NCBI GenBank assembly: GCA_951329385.1
Contig: OX589590.1
Location: 14,283,750-14,347,749 of the forward strand
Direction of reading: 5' to 3'
Length of the DNA: 64,000 bases
Origin: Polia nebulosa
Taxonomy: Eukaryota; Arthropoda; Insecta; Lepidoptera; Noctuidae
A program made the position numbers and the translations under genes. Positions within the stretch are counted from its first letter, which is position 1, and every line of letters begins with the position of its first letter. The notes beneath the pieces were generated by a model. The model worked only from the letters and a program-made list of their open reading frames with translations. It did not search any database and had not been told where the DNA came from. Below are positions 13,301-22,994 of this stretch, piece by piece.

Positions 13301-16300
13301 TTTTCAATTTATATACTCTTTGGGTATTTCCGCGGTCGACTCGGAAAGCTCTTGCTAATCTAAACATAATTATGTAGGTCTGTACGAGTACACGCCTATT
13401 AAATTGAATGGCTCATTTCTAATTTTTCGATAGAACCTGTGGGTACTACATATTTGGTTTTAACACTAGGATGGAAGAACTATAGGTAGGTACTATACCC
13501 ATCCTTTTAAACTTACACCTGCATAGTTTGAAACACACCATGTGTGTTATTCGAACTAGCGTCGCGGCTAAAAAACACCTGAATGTTTTGCCACATAGGT
13601 ACCTACCTACCAAAATATGCAAACAAAAACGAGTGTGCGCGCCGAGGCTGAGATACATTTGCAGAAACACAAGGTCACGAGATATAGATAGAATGCTTTA
13701 TTATTAGGTACAGCATAATACAAGAGATGTGGTCGTATCATCCGTGGTTCATATTCTTCTACCGTGCATTGAACAGTTCATTGATCGATTGGCATTTGTG
13801 CTAACTACCATAATCGATCTTGGTTTTGTGAAAGCGTTCCTTAGTTCACTCAGCGGACTTTTCAACGAACCCTAGCCCCAAGTCACCGTCTCAGGAACAG
13901 ATTTTTCCAACGCTAGATACCTACCTATAATTATACGAGGAATCTATCTTCTATAATTATGTATAAGCCTAAAATATTTGAGGAGTTCAAATCTGGAAGT
14001 ACCTAAGTATATTCTTTCAAATAAAAATAAATAATCCGAATCGGTTCATAAATGAATAGCGGAGTAGTAATTTGGTTCGAAAAAAAAAACGGGTTAAGTA
14101 CCTGGAAGGTTTTCCGAGACTTTTGAAATTGGTATATTTATAGATTTTGATGTGCTCTTTCCGAATCTCAAGTTTGCTACCTCGTATTTGTATCTTTGCC
14201 GCCGCGCCGCCGTATTCGAAAAATGGCGCCTAATAGCAGTTTTTCGACAATATCTTTCCTACTCATTTTAGGATAAAAACACTTAGTTAGAATGGTAACC
14301 GGTAAAACTACCAAATGACGTCCCAAAAATATCTCGCTTAGAAATAAAACAAGGGTGTACAGAGTAAGACAAAACTTATATACATAATATACCGAGGAGG
14401 TCATACCTTGCGTGAAAATCTTAACATCGCGATCTACAACGATGACGTTTTCGCACAACGCCATCTGTTATCAAATAGCGGTACTAAACTAATGCAAATG
14501 TTGATTTTCGAACATAATAATATTTGAGCAGATTAGACAGTAACAAACATAAAAAATACAACCGAATTGAGAACATCCTCCTTTTTTGAAGTCGGTTAAA
14601 AACTGTCAAAATACAATTTTATTCCATGTATAAAATATCAGGCGTTTGGTTAAGGGCTGATAATCACCCCAACAAACTAAAATTAACATGGTAAATTGTA
14701 AAGTAACCTGGTAAACATACCAAATCGATTGAGTGAGACACGTTTTTTACCTTTTCAATCCAAGAATGTCATAACAATTCATAGGTTAATTATGATGTCA
14801 AACTTTTTATGTATAGTAGGTATAGGTTCCTTTGACCTAAACGCGACTGTGCGTGTCAATATGATGACTTAGCGGAAAGGCCTTGATAAGGTCAAGGTTA
14901 CTATTAGGGTGTAGTGTGAGATAGAGCCAGCAAACAATGGCGCCTGATACCGCTCTATTTCTATTTTTAAATGGCTGTTTTTATTGTTTTGGAAGTAAAG
15001 AAACTAGATTCCCGAGGGTCTTCTCGACTAAGATCATCATCAAATAGTTCTGTTAAATGATAGGTAAACATGATATGCTTCGAAATAATTATCATAGATC
15101 GCTAAATAACACAGCTGCGTACTCGGGCTCGCAATCAGACGACATTATTTGTTTAAGTCTAGCTTCTGTTCTGCCTGCGACTTCGTCGGTGTAAACTGTA
15201 TGTACCATAAAACATATTTAATGGCTGGATGTTTCCTGGGTACAAAAGTAATAATTATAATACGGACTAACTGTAAGTTTGCTTATCAAAAAAATATTGG
15301 ACACGTATACGTACACGCACGCACGTTTCAAACCAATAAGATAGTAAAAAGTGTGCCACGGCGTGACGTCACGAAAAATTTCAACGCACTGTATCGTTTT
15401 TCTTTTTCGTCGATGTGACAAAAGAAAAAAACACGTGTCCAATATTTTTTGGTAATCCAACTGACGGATTAAATAGATTTTTTAAGGAAATTATCCTGTT
15501 ATCCTATATCACTGGTCTATAGATAGAGAGCACTGGTGGCCCAGTGGTATAGGCCGCGACTTACAAGTTGTTGGTCGTGAGTTCAAACCCAGGCAGGCGC
15601 TTTTCTTTTTGTAATTTATTTCATCACCACTGCTCTCAAAACGGTGAAGGAAAACATCGTGAGGAAACCGGCATGTTCTAGAACCAAAATTCGAAGACAT
15701 GTGATATCTACCAACCCGCACTGGGCCCGCGTGGTGGATTACGGCCCACACCCTCTCACAGAGAGGAGGCCTGTGCCCCAGCAGTGGGAACATTAAAAGG
15801 CTGATGATGATGATGATGATGACTGGGCCATAGTATGTAAGAGAATTTTGGAAAACTTCGAGAAATTAAATGAATAATTCCTACCACTCAATAATATAAG
15901 GCAACAAACCAACAATAGGGTAGTTTCCTGGGTATGAAAATAATAATTCTATTTAGTCCGTAAGTTAGATTTAAAAAAAATATTGGACGTCTTTTTTGCT
16001 TTACCAATCCAAAAAAAAATACAAACATAAAACGCATCAAAGTTCAAGAGTGGGGGGCTCGTTACGTCACTGTGGTAAAAAGTGTCGCACACCGTGACGT
16101 CATGCGAAATTTCAACGCACTGTATCGTCCTAATTTTTAGAGTTCCGTACCCGAAGGGTCCAAACAGAGCCCTATTGCTACTCACGTGTCCGTCTGTCCG
16201 TCGTCTGTCACAAAATTTTGTTCCGAAGAATTTTTTTAACTTCCCATTGACCTATGAACTTTGTTTAGTGATAAAGTTTATTATTACTTACTAGCTGCGC

Positions 16301-19300
16301 CCCGCGGTTTCCCCCGCGTAGACCAGGATAAAAAGTAGCCTATGTGTTAATCCAGGGTATAAGCTATCGACATACCAAAATTCATCCAAATCAGTCCAGG
16401 CATTTGAGCGTGAAGAAGTAACAAACATACATACTCACAAACTTTCGCCTTTATAATATTAGTGTGATATTTTACTAACAAATACCTATACATATATTGA
16501 TAAATCAAGTTGTTTTCTTTCATAATTCCCTCATTTGGTATGCAACCCTAAATGTGAGAAGTCCGACACGCACTTGACCTGTTTTTTGTTTACGTGCCAA
16601 ATGAAAAAATACGTGTCCAATATTTTTTGGTAATCTAACTGACAGACTAATTAGATTTTTGGTAATATAACTGACAGACTAATTAGATTTTTGGTAATTT
16701 AACTGACAGACTAATTAGATTTTAGAAACTTCCCTATTCTACCTCTTTCAAATATGAGTTTCCAAAATTGTATCATGTTCCTCTTACACCGCGGGGATCT
16801 AGATGGGGTTATATTTCGGTTGGATATTTACGATGTTTTTTCTTCGCAGGTCATAGGAACAATATTCGTGATAAGCTACTCCACCCCCATGTTCATGGCC
16901 GTGATATTGCCCATCGCCGCGATGTACTACCTCATCCAGCGGTTCTACGTGCCCACGTCGCGACAGCTCATGAGGATCGAGTCGGTAGCGCGCTCACCTG
17001 TGTACTCGCACTTCAACGAGAGCATCTTGGGTGCAACCAGTATTCGTGCTTTTGGCGTTATGGACAGGTAAATACAAAACTTCTTCGTTGATATAATTTT
17101 CATTTTTCCTAAATATTCTTAGAATTAGGGTGATATTACAACAATCGATCGATCGATGCCATCGCTGGATGGCAGAATCCATTAGTCGACGTCGATCGAT
17201 GGTAGAATGGATTAGTCGCCGTCGACCAATCGATTGTTTATCGACCGGTATCCGTCGATCAGCCAAAGCTATTACACCCGATTGTCGATTGTCGATAGAT
17301 ATCGATTGGTGTAACAACACCCTTTGTTAATGTCGGCTTCCCCTGAAGAAATAATCCTTTAGCAACCCATAGGCTGCGGCATAATGTTTGTCATAATATG
17401 ATAGGTTCTCTCGATACTGTTTGTCATGAGAGCGTATCGAACTCAAACTCAAAAAAATTATTTCAAATAAACCATTTAAAGGCACTTTTGAATTGTCAAA
17501 GAGTCGGTCAGTCAAAAAGATAGTTAATTTCAAAGTGTAGATCTCTATGGAGAAGAACGTGCAAGAAACTCCATGGACACTCTTTTAAACTATGTTATGT
17601 ATTACAAATCCTGGTAAAATATGTCTTGTTGCTTCTATTATTTGAGAACAATGTTAAAAAAAAAAAAAACATTAAAATAAGCCAGTGGCAGTTAAGAGAT
17701 GACCAGTCTCAACTGACGGCGCCCGTTCACGAACATGACGGGTGGATCAGCACCAATCAGCATTTAGAAGGGAACCGAATGAAACACACGCGCCACCATT
17801 ACAGAGACATTTAAGTGAGCACGTTCATTAAAAAAAAACAGTTACTTAATAGCATTTATAATGCCCCATGGTACTCACATTTACAAAATTAGGAAATGCT
17901 TAAATCATGCAGTGCTTCATCAACTTCAGTGATAACTTTAAAACCTTAGGAAAGATAAAACTTCAGAATTTATTGGATGGGTACATAAAAGAGAGATTAA
18001 AAAGTTCAGCCCCTTATAATGTTTGAACTACGTCTTTGAATTGCCAGGTTCGTGAAAGAATCCCAGCAGAAGGTGGATCACTATCAGTCGGTACATTACC
18101 TCACTTGTGTCGCGGACAGATGGCTCGGAGTGCGACTTGAGTCGGTTGGCAGTCTCATCATATTCTTTGCTGCATTATTTGCGGTAATCGGAAGGGACAC
18201 TATTAGTCCAGGGTTTGCTGGCCTCTCCGTCAGTTATACTTTAGAGGTATTTATAAACGTCGTAGTCAAACTTATTTAAACTGTATTGTTAGTTGGCATT
18301 ATTCTAATGGTAATATGTTTTCATTTTGATTTTAGATAACTCAGACTTTAAGTTGGTTAGTACAAATGGTGTCAGGAGTGGAAACGGACATTGTAGCTGT
18401 AGAGCGAATGAAGGAGTACGCGGAGGTGGAACAGGTGCGTAAATATGACTAGGGTAGCATGACAGCGCAGGGTGTAGGGTGAATGAACCTAGGGGTCGCG
18501 GATAAATTCGAAACAAAGTAACCGCGCCCCTCGGCACTCAGGCAATTGAAGGACAGGGGTGGGTTTTAGTCAGTAAAAGTCTGACACGCCCTGCCGCTAC
18601 ACCCAGAGCGAGAGAAGTCATTGGATGATTTCCGAAACCAAAAAAAAAGGGGCAAATGAATCTGTAGTGAACATAGTGATGTGTGTTGTAGGAGGCTGCA
18701 TGGAGTATCCCCCCCGGACCCAGCGCGTCGTGGCCGGAGACGGGCGCGCTGCAACTGGAGCGGCTGACGCTGGCGTACCGCGCCGGCGCCGAGCCCGCGC
18801 TGCGTGACGTCACGTGCGCCGTGGCGCCGCGCGACAAGCTCGGCATCGTGGGCCGCACCGGCGCCGGCAAGTCCACGCTCACGCTGGGCCTGTTCCGCAT
18901 CGTCGAGGCCGTGGGAGGCCGCATCCTCATCGACGGGCTGGACGTGGCCGCCATGGGCCTGCACCAGCTGCGCTCGCGCATCACCATCATCCCGCAGGAC
19001 CCGGTGCTGTTCTCGGGCACGCTGCGCATGAACCTGGACCCCTTCGAGACGTTCTCGGACGAGGACATCTGGCGCGCGCTGGAGTACGCGCACCTGAAGC
19101 CCTTCGTGCAGGGTGAGTGCCGCCTCGCAGCACGCAGTGGTGTGTCTGTCCTGTCTCACACGACACTTTCCCCAGGGCTGTCGGCCGGGCTGCGGCACGA
19201 GGTGGCGGAGGGCGGAGAGAACCTGTCGGTGGGACAGCGGCAGCTCGTGTGCCTGGCGCGCGCGCTGCTGCGCAAGACGCCGCTGCTGGTGCTGGACGAG

Positions 19301-19612
19301 GCCACGGCGGCCGTGGACCTGGAGACCGACGAGCTCATCCAGGTAACCCCAGTGCTCTGTCTCCGTCTGACGTGCACACCCGCACTCTCCCACTCACCCC
19401 CCCTTCTCGCATTGCAGAAGACCATCCGCTCCGAGTTCGCGTCGTGCACGGTGCTCACCATCGCGCACAGACTCAACACCATCATGGACTCCACCAAGGT
19501 CATGGTGCTGGACAAGGGGCAGCTCGTCGAGTTCGCGCCGCCGGAACAACTTTTACAAGATAAAAATTCGATATTCTATGGAATGGCAAAAGATGCAGGC
19601 CTAGTTAATTGA
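1169..19612 (+). CDS. ABCC-subfamily transporter, MRP1-like (gene 1, 5' end outside window)
   Basis: ATP-driven efflux pump of the plasma membrane; the MRP1 family exports glutathione, glucuronide and other organic-anion conjugates. Twenty-one exons join in phase with GT-AG splice sites: 1169-1339, 2518-2775, 3273-3510, 3753-3890, 3979-4125, 4236-4320, 4530-4718, 4796-4972, 5256-5389, 5686-5899, 6334-6450, 6529-6641, 11180-11323, 11838-11913, 12702-12922, 16850-17067, 18048-18246, 18336-18434, 18692-19112, 19176-19342, 19418-19612. They give about 1,239 residues and a TGA stop with no frameshift. The order is MSD1, NBD1, linker, MSD2, NBD2. The missing ~280 N-terminal residues (TMD0 and L0, compared with ~1,530 residues in human MRP1) should lie left of the window. 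The gene looks intact and expressed-type. Its neighbour at 33509 is a tandem paralogue. The exact ABCC number cannot be assigned here. Confidence 0.93.
1417..1505 (+). mobile_element. RTE-type retrotransposon 3' end fragment
   Basis: GAGAAGCACAGGACCGGTCG ... TATGTCCAGCAGTGGACGTC matches, in reverse orientation, the 3' end of the RTE-like element at 21465-22545. Only the last ~90 bp is left. Confidence 0.6.
1551..2093 (+). mobile_element. 5'-truncated RTE-like non-LTR retrotransposon
   Basis: A 543-bp insertion between two copies of the 17-bp target duplication AATCAGTTTAAGGCTGT (1534-1550 and 2094-2110). It encodes the C-terminal end of an RTE-type protein (TMVRPAVLYGSECWATKG, RLSWYGHVMRRNEE) with one frameshift near 1755, then a short 3' UTR (GCCGACCCCAAATAAATTGG) ending GATGATT. 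It lies in a gene 1 intron, sense orientation. Confidence 0.82.
3557..3673. repeat. Small MITE with CCAGCGTAGGCGTT ends
   Basis: Perfect 14-bp inverted ends (CCAGCGTAGGCGTT at 3557-3570, AACGCCTACGCTGG at 3660-3673) around a 90-bp core with internal GCGT/ACGC words. It lies 47 bp downstream of the donor at 3511 in a gene 1 intron. Confidence 0.6.
4530..5899 (+). CDS. Gene 1 exons for nucleotide-binding domain 1
   Basis: Exons 4530-4718, 4796-4972, 5256-5389 and 5686-5899. Walker A is VVGGVGSGKTSLLSAML. The Q-loop is YVSQQAWIQNATLQNNILF, the signature is LSGGQKQRVSLARAV, and Walker B is NYFLDDPLSAVDSHVGKHIF. Walker B has Asp rather than Glu after the catalytic Asp, as in NBD1 of human MRP1, a site known for weak ATP hydrolysis. 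The switch histidine is in WVTHNVSYL. The acceptor of the first exon is the TTTTTAG at 4523-4529, chosen because it keeps phase with 4320 and matches gene 2. Exons 5256-5389 and 5686-5899 are much richer in G+C than the introns. Confidence 0.94.
6334..6641 (+). CDS. Gene 1 exons for the NBD1-MSD2 linker
   Basis: Exons 6334-6450 and 6529-6641, charged and low-complexity (LADIKNDLENKLGSEFQRK and KEKVDKEKKPIDEDPQFDQ), ending LIETEKTETGK. In MRP1 this linker is the regulatory, phosphorylated segment, and TGK/TGQ directly precedes VK at the start of MSD2. The next exon at 11180 starts with VKGEVYMHYL, so the join is correct even though a 4.5-kb intron separates them. Confidence 0.85.
6744..6999. 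repeat. MITE of the TTCCGTACC / GACACGCACTTG type
   Basis: Starts AGAGTTTTGTACCCGAAGGG and ends CGACACGCACTTGTCCAG. It matches 16137-16590, where the same repeat is split by a Helitron, and so supplies the empty site for that insertion. Confidence 0.7.
7511..7548. repeat. Perfect 15-bp hairpin
   Basis: CCGGCAAGCATGCGG (7511-7525), loop GTCTCGCA, and the exact complement at 7534-7548. Its loop shares TCTCGCAC with the larger hairpin 55 bp downstream, though the arms are unrelated. Confidence 0.85.
7603..7702. repeat. Foldback element with 47-bp arms
   Basis: Arms 7603-7649 and 7656-7702 pair with one mismatch (46/47) around a 6-nt loop. The arm contains GGGACTCCACCAAAGCGGAG and GTGTGCGGTGTGCTGT. 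As DNA or RNA it would extrude a near-perfect stem, like a miRNA-precursor-sized hairpin, but nothing shows that it is transcribed on its own. Confidence 0.9.
8465..8810. repeat. MITE-A copy 1 with 33-bp terminal tandem repeat
   Basis: Inverted ends: TTAGATTATCAAAAAATATT near 8484 and AATATTTTTTGGTAATCTAA near 8690-8709. Internal landmark: AAATTTCAACGCACTGTATC. The right end continues as about three 33-bp tandem units of GGTAATATAACTGACAGACT type. Inserted in the transposase pseudogene. Confidence 0.7.
9291..9577 (+). mobile_element. R1-clade retrotransposon 3' tail (copy 1)
   Basis: 5'-truncated copy: GAGAGTCGACGGCGCGTAGT, GAGGATAAATTCGAAACAGA, GGGTGGGTTTTAGTCAGTAA, AAGTCATTGGATGATTTCCC, then poly(A). 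The same 3' end recurs at 12331, 18491, 30853, 40755 and 53647, always on the + strand. The clade is inferred from the coding end kept in the copy at 30853. Confidence 0.8.
9992..10999. mobile_element. Non-autonomous DNA transposon with ~100-bp TIRs
   Basis: Inverted ends start CAGACTGTTGTCAACATTAC at 9992 and end with its complement at 10999. Both run inward ~100 bp through GACCCACCCTAAAATCAAAC. TA flanks both ends (9990-9991, 11000-11001), fitting Tc1/mariner-type insertion. No ORF inside; the core holds tRNA-like sequence on the minus strand (10585-10675). Confidence 0.78.
11180..18434 (+). CDS. Gene 1 exons for membrane-spanning domain 2
   Basis: Exons 11180-11323 (VKGEVYMHYLSKIGVK, then a membrane helix to FWLAIWSSDDKM), 11838-11913 (YLGVYGGLGFGQ), 12702-12922 (MLDNVLKAPLQFFEVTPVGR and LLSRFSKDVNTVD), 16850-17067 (FYVPTSRQLMRIESVARSPV, YSHFNESILGATSIRAFG), 18048-18246 (VADRWLGVRLESVG) and 18336-18434 (MVSGVETDIVAVERMKEYAE). 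These are the standard ABCC MSD2 landmarks in the expected order. Phases 0/1/2 match at every junction. Introns here are large and host many transposons. Confidence 0.93.
12331..12420 (+). mobile_element. R1-clade 3' tail (copy 2, short)
   Basis: GGGCCTGACACACCCTTCCG through GTCATAGGATGATTTCCCAC to an 18-A tail. Truncated to under 100 bp; upstream sequence (CCCGAAAGGGCCTTAC) is repeated around 12280 and again near 12460. Confidence 0.7.
15250..15485. repeat. MITE-A copy 2
   Basis: TATCAAAAAAATATTGGACA (15284-15303) and its partner CCAATATTTTTTGGTAATCC (15440-15459) flank CGTGACGTCACG and AAATTTCAACGCACTGTATC. Lacks the tandem tail of copies 1 and 3. Confidence 0.68.
15529..15825 (+). repeat. 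tRNA-derived SINE with (ATG)n tail
   Basis: tRNA-like head (TGGCCCAGTGGTATAGGC A box; GAGTTCAAACCCAGGC B box), body with GGAAAACATCGTGAGGAAAC and GGCCTGTGCCCCAGCAGTGG, 3' tail GATGATGATGATGATGATGA. Part of its body recurs inverted at 57720-57912. Confidence 0.8.
15940..16725. repeat. MITE-A copy 3, split by MITE-B and a Helitron
   Basis: Left half 15940-16136 (AAAAAAATATTGGACGTC, AACGCATCAAAGTTCAAGAG, AAATTTCAACGCACTGTATC). The inserted MITE-B is at about 16137-16600. The right half is 16605-16725 with three 33-bp tandem units (CTAACTGACAGACTAATTAG). MITE-B is itself split by the Helitron at 16291-16467. Confidence 0.75.
16291..16467 (-). mobile_element. Non-autonomous Helitron (Lep1-type), 177 bp
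   Basis: Read on the minus strand it starts TCACACTAATATTATAAAGG and ends CAGCTAG. It thus has the 5' TC and 3' CTAG of Helitrons, with a 3' subterminal hairpin CGCGG-GGGAAA-CCGCG eight bases before CTAG. It lies between A and T with no target duplication. The uninterrupted repeat at 6744-6999 shows the empty site. Body words (CTATGTGTTAATCCAGGG) are those of a repeat widespread in Lepidoptera. Confidence 0.85.
17129..17324. repeat. ATCGAT-rich foldback MITE
   Basis: Ends AGGGTGATATTACAACAATC (left) and the complement-like GATTGGTGTAACAACACCCT (right). The interior is dense in TCGATCGA/GTCGAC words, giving many alternative stems. Lies in gene 1 intron 17068-18047. Confidence 0.65.
17325..18047 (+). 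other. Remainder of gene 1 intron 17068-18047
   Basis: About 700 bp with no recognisable gene; A-rich run at 17656-17668. The stretch 17690-17815 (GCCAGTGGCAGTTAAGAGAT) looks repeat-like but is not identified. Confidence 0.4.
18491..18650 (+). mobile_element. R1-clade 3' tail (copy 3)
   Basis: GGATAAATTCGAAACAAAGT, GGGTGGGTTTTAGTCAGTAA and TCATTGGATGATTTCCGAAA followed by poly(A). Sits in the short intron 18435-18691, which carries this insertion just before the largest NBD2 exon. Confidence 0.8.
18692..19612 (+). CDS. Gene 1 exons for nucleotide-binding domain 2 and stop
   Basis: Exons 18692-19112, 19176-19342 and 19418-19612. Walker A is IVGRTGAGKSTLTLGLFR. The Q-loop is IPQDPVLFSGTLRMNLDPF, the signature is LSVGQRQLVCLARALLRK, Walker B with catalytic Glu is LLVLDEATAAVDLETD, and the switch histidine is in TIAHRLNTIMDS. 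The protein ends GMAKDAGLVN and a TGA at 19610-19612. G+C is very high (GCC/CTG/GGC-biased codons) against an AT-rich background; this is codon bias in a conserved exon rather than a sign of transfer. The two introns are short (63 and 75 bp). Confidence 0.96.
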   Translation, partial: EAAWSIPPGPSASWPETGALQLERLTLAYRAGAEPALRDVTCAVAPRDKLGIVGRTGAGKSTLTLGLFRIVEAVGGRILIDGLDVAAMGLHQLRSRITIIPQDPVLFSGTLRMNLDPFETFSDEDIWRALEYAHLKPFVQGECRLAARSGVSVLSHTTLSPGLSAGLRHEVAEGGENLSVGQRQLVCLARALLRKTPLLVLDEATAAVDLETDELIQVTPVLCLRLTCTPALSHSPPLLALQKTIRSEFASCTVLTIAHRLNTIMDSTKVMVLDKGQLVEFAPPEQLLQDKNSIFYGMAKDAGLVN

Positions 19613-21464
19613 GTTCATAAAAATCATAGATCATTTATTAAATCAAAAGGACAAGGGTCTTACACCCTTCTTTTCGTGATGAGTGAATCATAAATCAGTC
19701 AATCTGTTTTGAGATTGTTCTTTGCACAAAAACCTTAAGTTAAAAAACGCTGTCTACTTGTTCTCACAATTATCTATAATAGATATGTTTTTATTTCTAG
19801 TACATTTACTGTCAGTTTCTGAAAGCCTAACAATTTAAATATGAATCTGTTGTCAAATCATGATATGTTTGGATGTTGTTATTTCCGCCCACGGATGTTG
19901 TTTGATGCGGCCTTTCAGAAGCTGATTGTAGATCGTCCTGGTGCTATTTGTTACCAAGTGCAATTAATTATTTATTACTATTGAATTATTTACTTATTTT
20001 TTAAATAGAACCCGGTTCTAACTAGGCAGGTCCTAAATTAGGTTAAAAGAATGGTGATGCATTTAGATTATTCTACACCAATATTGTTTTTGATGAGTAG
20101 GTATCGACTTAACGTAGATGGACTTAGTTGTAGTTATTATGTTTGGTGCTCTAAGCACAGATTTGTAGTAAACTTCTAAGCTAAGTGTATTATTGTGATT
20201 ATGTGTATGTGGATGTAACAGGGCGTAGTTTTTGCCTAGCCACGAAAAAAGTGATTTTTTATTGTTCTTAATATATGATACGAGTAAGTTCACCTAAGCT
20301 TTGTTTACTGTTTAAAGAAAAGTTTTCAATCTCGAGCCTGTTTTCACTAACACTAATAGACACCTAAATGAATGCCTACATAAAACCGCATTATTGGTTC
20401 ACAATGCGAAAATATTTGGTTCCAGTTCGTTTAGGTGATTCTTAATGTTTGTGAAACGGGCGTGAGTGAACAGTTACCGTAACACCACATCCACACTGGC
20501 TGTTTCTGAGCGTGCTCGCTCGTCGATCGTAACGTTCGCGCACTTGCAATGAAGCCTTCGTGCTCACCGTAAACCGGGTGGTGGCGAGAAGAGAGAACGC
20601 ATGCGCTCATAAAGCGTTTTTAGTGAGAGAGGCCTTTTAGGTAACATCATTCATTCTAAATCGTACTTTAACTTGATGTACTTAATTGACCAAATGACTG
20701 TCTTTTGTATCTACATTACCTACCAACAAAAAAGTTTTGTGATAAGTGATTAATTCCGTGCCTTATGTAAGAGAATCTTAGTACCAATAAGTATTAAAAA
20801 CATTCGAACACCTACCTACCCGTTGTCTTTTTTTATATCAAGACCACCTTCTCTCTTACCCACCTCGCCTGCCCAGTACGAATTGGGAGATGTCTCATGA
20901 CTTTGAATATTAGTTCAAAAACATGCATGACCTACCAAACCTAGGTTATACTTCTTATATACTTGGATACTCGTACATTATGTAAAATTACTTTGGATTG
21001 TGGTTATTTAATTATAACGGTATGTATCACATGATGTAGCACACACGTGGTGTTCATTACCTGGGCAAAATGTTGTGCTAAAGGAGGAGCAATTTGTTTA
21101 CTAATAGCAAAATTTGTGTGAATTGTAGTTTTAAAGTTATTTGAGAAAAACAGATTTTGCCTGGGTAACATTTGAAATGTTACCGAGGCAAAATCGTTTT
21201 TTAAAAATTCGTTTTAGCCCGGAACCAAACCCAAATACATGAATAGATAGCTTTTGTTGCGTAGTAAATGTTTGTAAAAAAGCAAAATGTGTGTGTGTTA
21301 TGGTTCTTAAGTTATTAAAGATTTTGCTGCGGTAACGTTTTGGGATTTCCCAGATCTCGAAAATGGCTCAATGCAGAAGTTTGAAAAAAATACCAATGAG
21401 AGACCTTAATTTGTATAAATTTGTTTAAACATTAGTTTTTGATTTGGTTGACGTAAACCAATAC
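19613..21464. other. Gene 1 3' UTR and intergenic sequence
   Basis: Follows the stop codon. No clear AATAAA was fixed as the poly(A) signal (ATTAAA occurs near 19637). The stretch 20487-20640 has CG-rich words (CGCTCGTCGATCGTAACG) that may be a MITE. No coding sequence recognised. Confidence 0.45.
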
Positions 21465-22545
21465 CATCATCATCATCATTTCAGCCGAAAGACGTCCACT
21501 GCTGGACATAGGCCTCCCCCAAGTGTCGCCACAATGATCGGTCCTGTGCGTCTCGCATTCATCGGCTACCCGCAACCCTCGCCAGGTCATCGGTCCACCT
21601 TGTGAGAGGCCTTTCAACGCTGCGTCTTCCGGTACGCGGTCGCCACTCCAGAACTTTTCGCCCCATCGACCATCTGTTCCGCGTGCAATGTGCCCTGCCC
21701 ACTGCCACTTCAGTTTGACGATTCTTCGGCCTATGTCGGTAACCTTAGTTCTCTTGCGGATATCATTATTTCTGATTCTATCACGCAAGGAAACTCCGAG
21801 CATTGCTCTCTCCATTGCCTTTAGGTGAAAGTAAGACTTCTGATGAGGCCCATTGTGAGCGACCACGTTTCGGTTCCATAAGTCATCACTGGCAACACGC
21901 ACTGGTGTTGCCACTGGGGCACTTGAGACACTGTGGTATGTTAGATAAGAAGATATCACGCAACTTCCCGAACGCCGCCCAGCCGAGTCGGATTCGACGG
22001 TTGACCTCTTTCTCGAAGTTAGCCCTACCTAACTGAACCGTTTGTCGCAGGTAGACGTACTCGTCTACAACTTCGAGTGTAGAGTCTCCGATCTTGATAG
22101 GAGTGGGTGCTACATGGGTATTTACCATGACCTTGGTTTTGTCAAGGTTGTTTGACAAAAACTTGTTTTTGGTATGTTCATTTTAAGACCCACTCTTTCG
22201 AAAGCTCTACTGAGGTCATCGAGTATTGTACTGAGGTTCTCCATAGTCTCAGCCATGACGACTATATCATCGGCAAATCGAAGATGATTGATGTACTCGC
22301 CATTGATATTAATGCCTAGTCCTCTCTAGTCCAGAACCTTGAAGACATCCTCCATTGCGGCCGTGAACAGTTTCGGAGAAATGACGTCTCCCTGCCTCAC
22401 ACCCCGCTGTAGGAGGATAGGTTTCGAGGTCTGGTCCTGAAGTCGAACTGACATGGTGGCGTTTCCGTACAAACACTTCAAAACCTCGATGTACCGATAG
22501 TCGATCTGGAACCTTTGGAGAGACTGCAGCACAGCCCAAGTCTCT
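21465..22545 (-). mobile_element. RTE-like non-LTR retrotransposon remnant
   Basis: Minus-strand fragments in shifting frames: reverse-transcriptase part LLQRGVRQGDVISPKLFTAA near 22400, then VVDEYVYLRQTVQLGRANFE near 22040, and the C-terminal RDRIRNNDIRKRTKVTDIGR near 21750. The 3' end is GTCCAGCAGTGGACGTCTTT and (ATG)n. 5'-truncated and frameshifted, so inactive. Confidence 0.82.
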
Positions 22546-22994
22546 TACGTCTTACAGATTTTATAACTTTACACGATAAAAAGATAAAAAACAAATTTGA
22601 TTAATTTTAGTGTAGGTAGTCGTAGTTTAGTGATGAAATAAGTAGTTCCCATAACATTAAAAAACATGGCATACATTAAACAAATTATGAGGGCTGAACA
22701 TACACAAAAAAAAAACATATACGGTCGAATTGAGAACCTCCTCCTTTTTTTCGTCGGTTAAAAATGATTCATGAACTTTCGTTCCTGTAAATTTCAGCAT
22801 TCAATTACGGCTATATAGGTAATGAAATTATATCAAAAACAAGAATATGTCAGCGATACTCTAATAATCCGACCAAATTGAAAAGGTCACTTAAAAGCGA
22901 CCGCACCTTACATAAGCACAACCATCTTAAATGAACGGGATAATATTGTTACGAGCTGGGTATGGGATAAATTATTTTACACCGATTAATTAAC
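22546..22994. other. AT-rich intergenic stretch with MITE end
   Basis: Contains GAATTGAGAACCTCCTCCTTTTTTTCGTCGGTTAAAA-type sequence at about 22725-22762, the end of a repeat also seen near 14590, 38385 and 58900. Nothing else recognised. Confidence 0.4.

Larger units (their letters stand above)
12923..16849 (+). other. Gene 1 3.9-kb intron
   Basis: Contains an (AC)n run at 13132-13147, an unrecognised region 13150-14130, a repeat ending in TTTTTTGAAGTCGGTTAAAA at 14583-14601, and the nested MITE/SINE cluster 15250-16725. No additional exon was seen. Confidence 0.7.

Noticed and set aside
14177..14464. 95-codon minus-strand ORF with hydrophobic middle
   Set aside because: Intronic, no homology I can name, and it lies beside a MITE end; most likely a chance ORF.
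18538..19515. Long minus-strand and alternative-frame ORFs over NBD2
   Set aside because: They arise from the G+C-rich exons of gene 1 read in other frames; the + strand frame has all NBD2 motifs and proper splice sites.
20487..20640. CG-rich stretch as a promoter or CpG island
   Set aside because: Short, inside an intergenic region with no downstream exon; more likely a repeat fragment.
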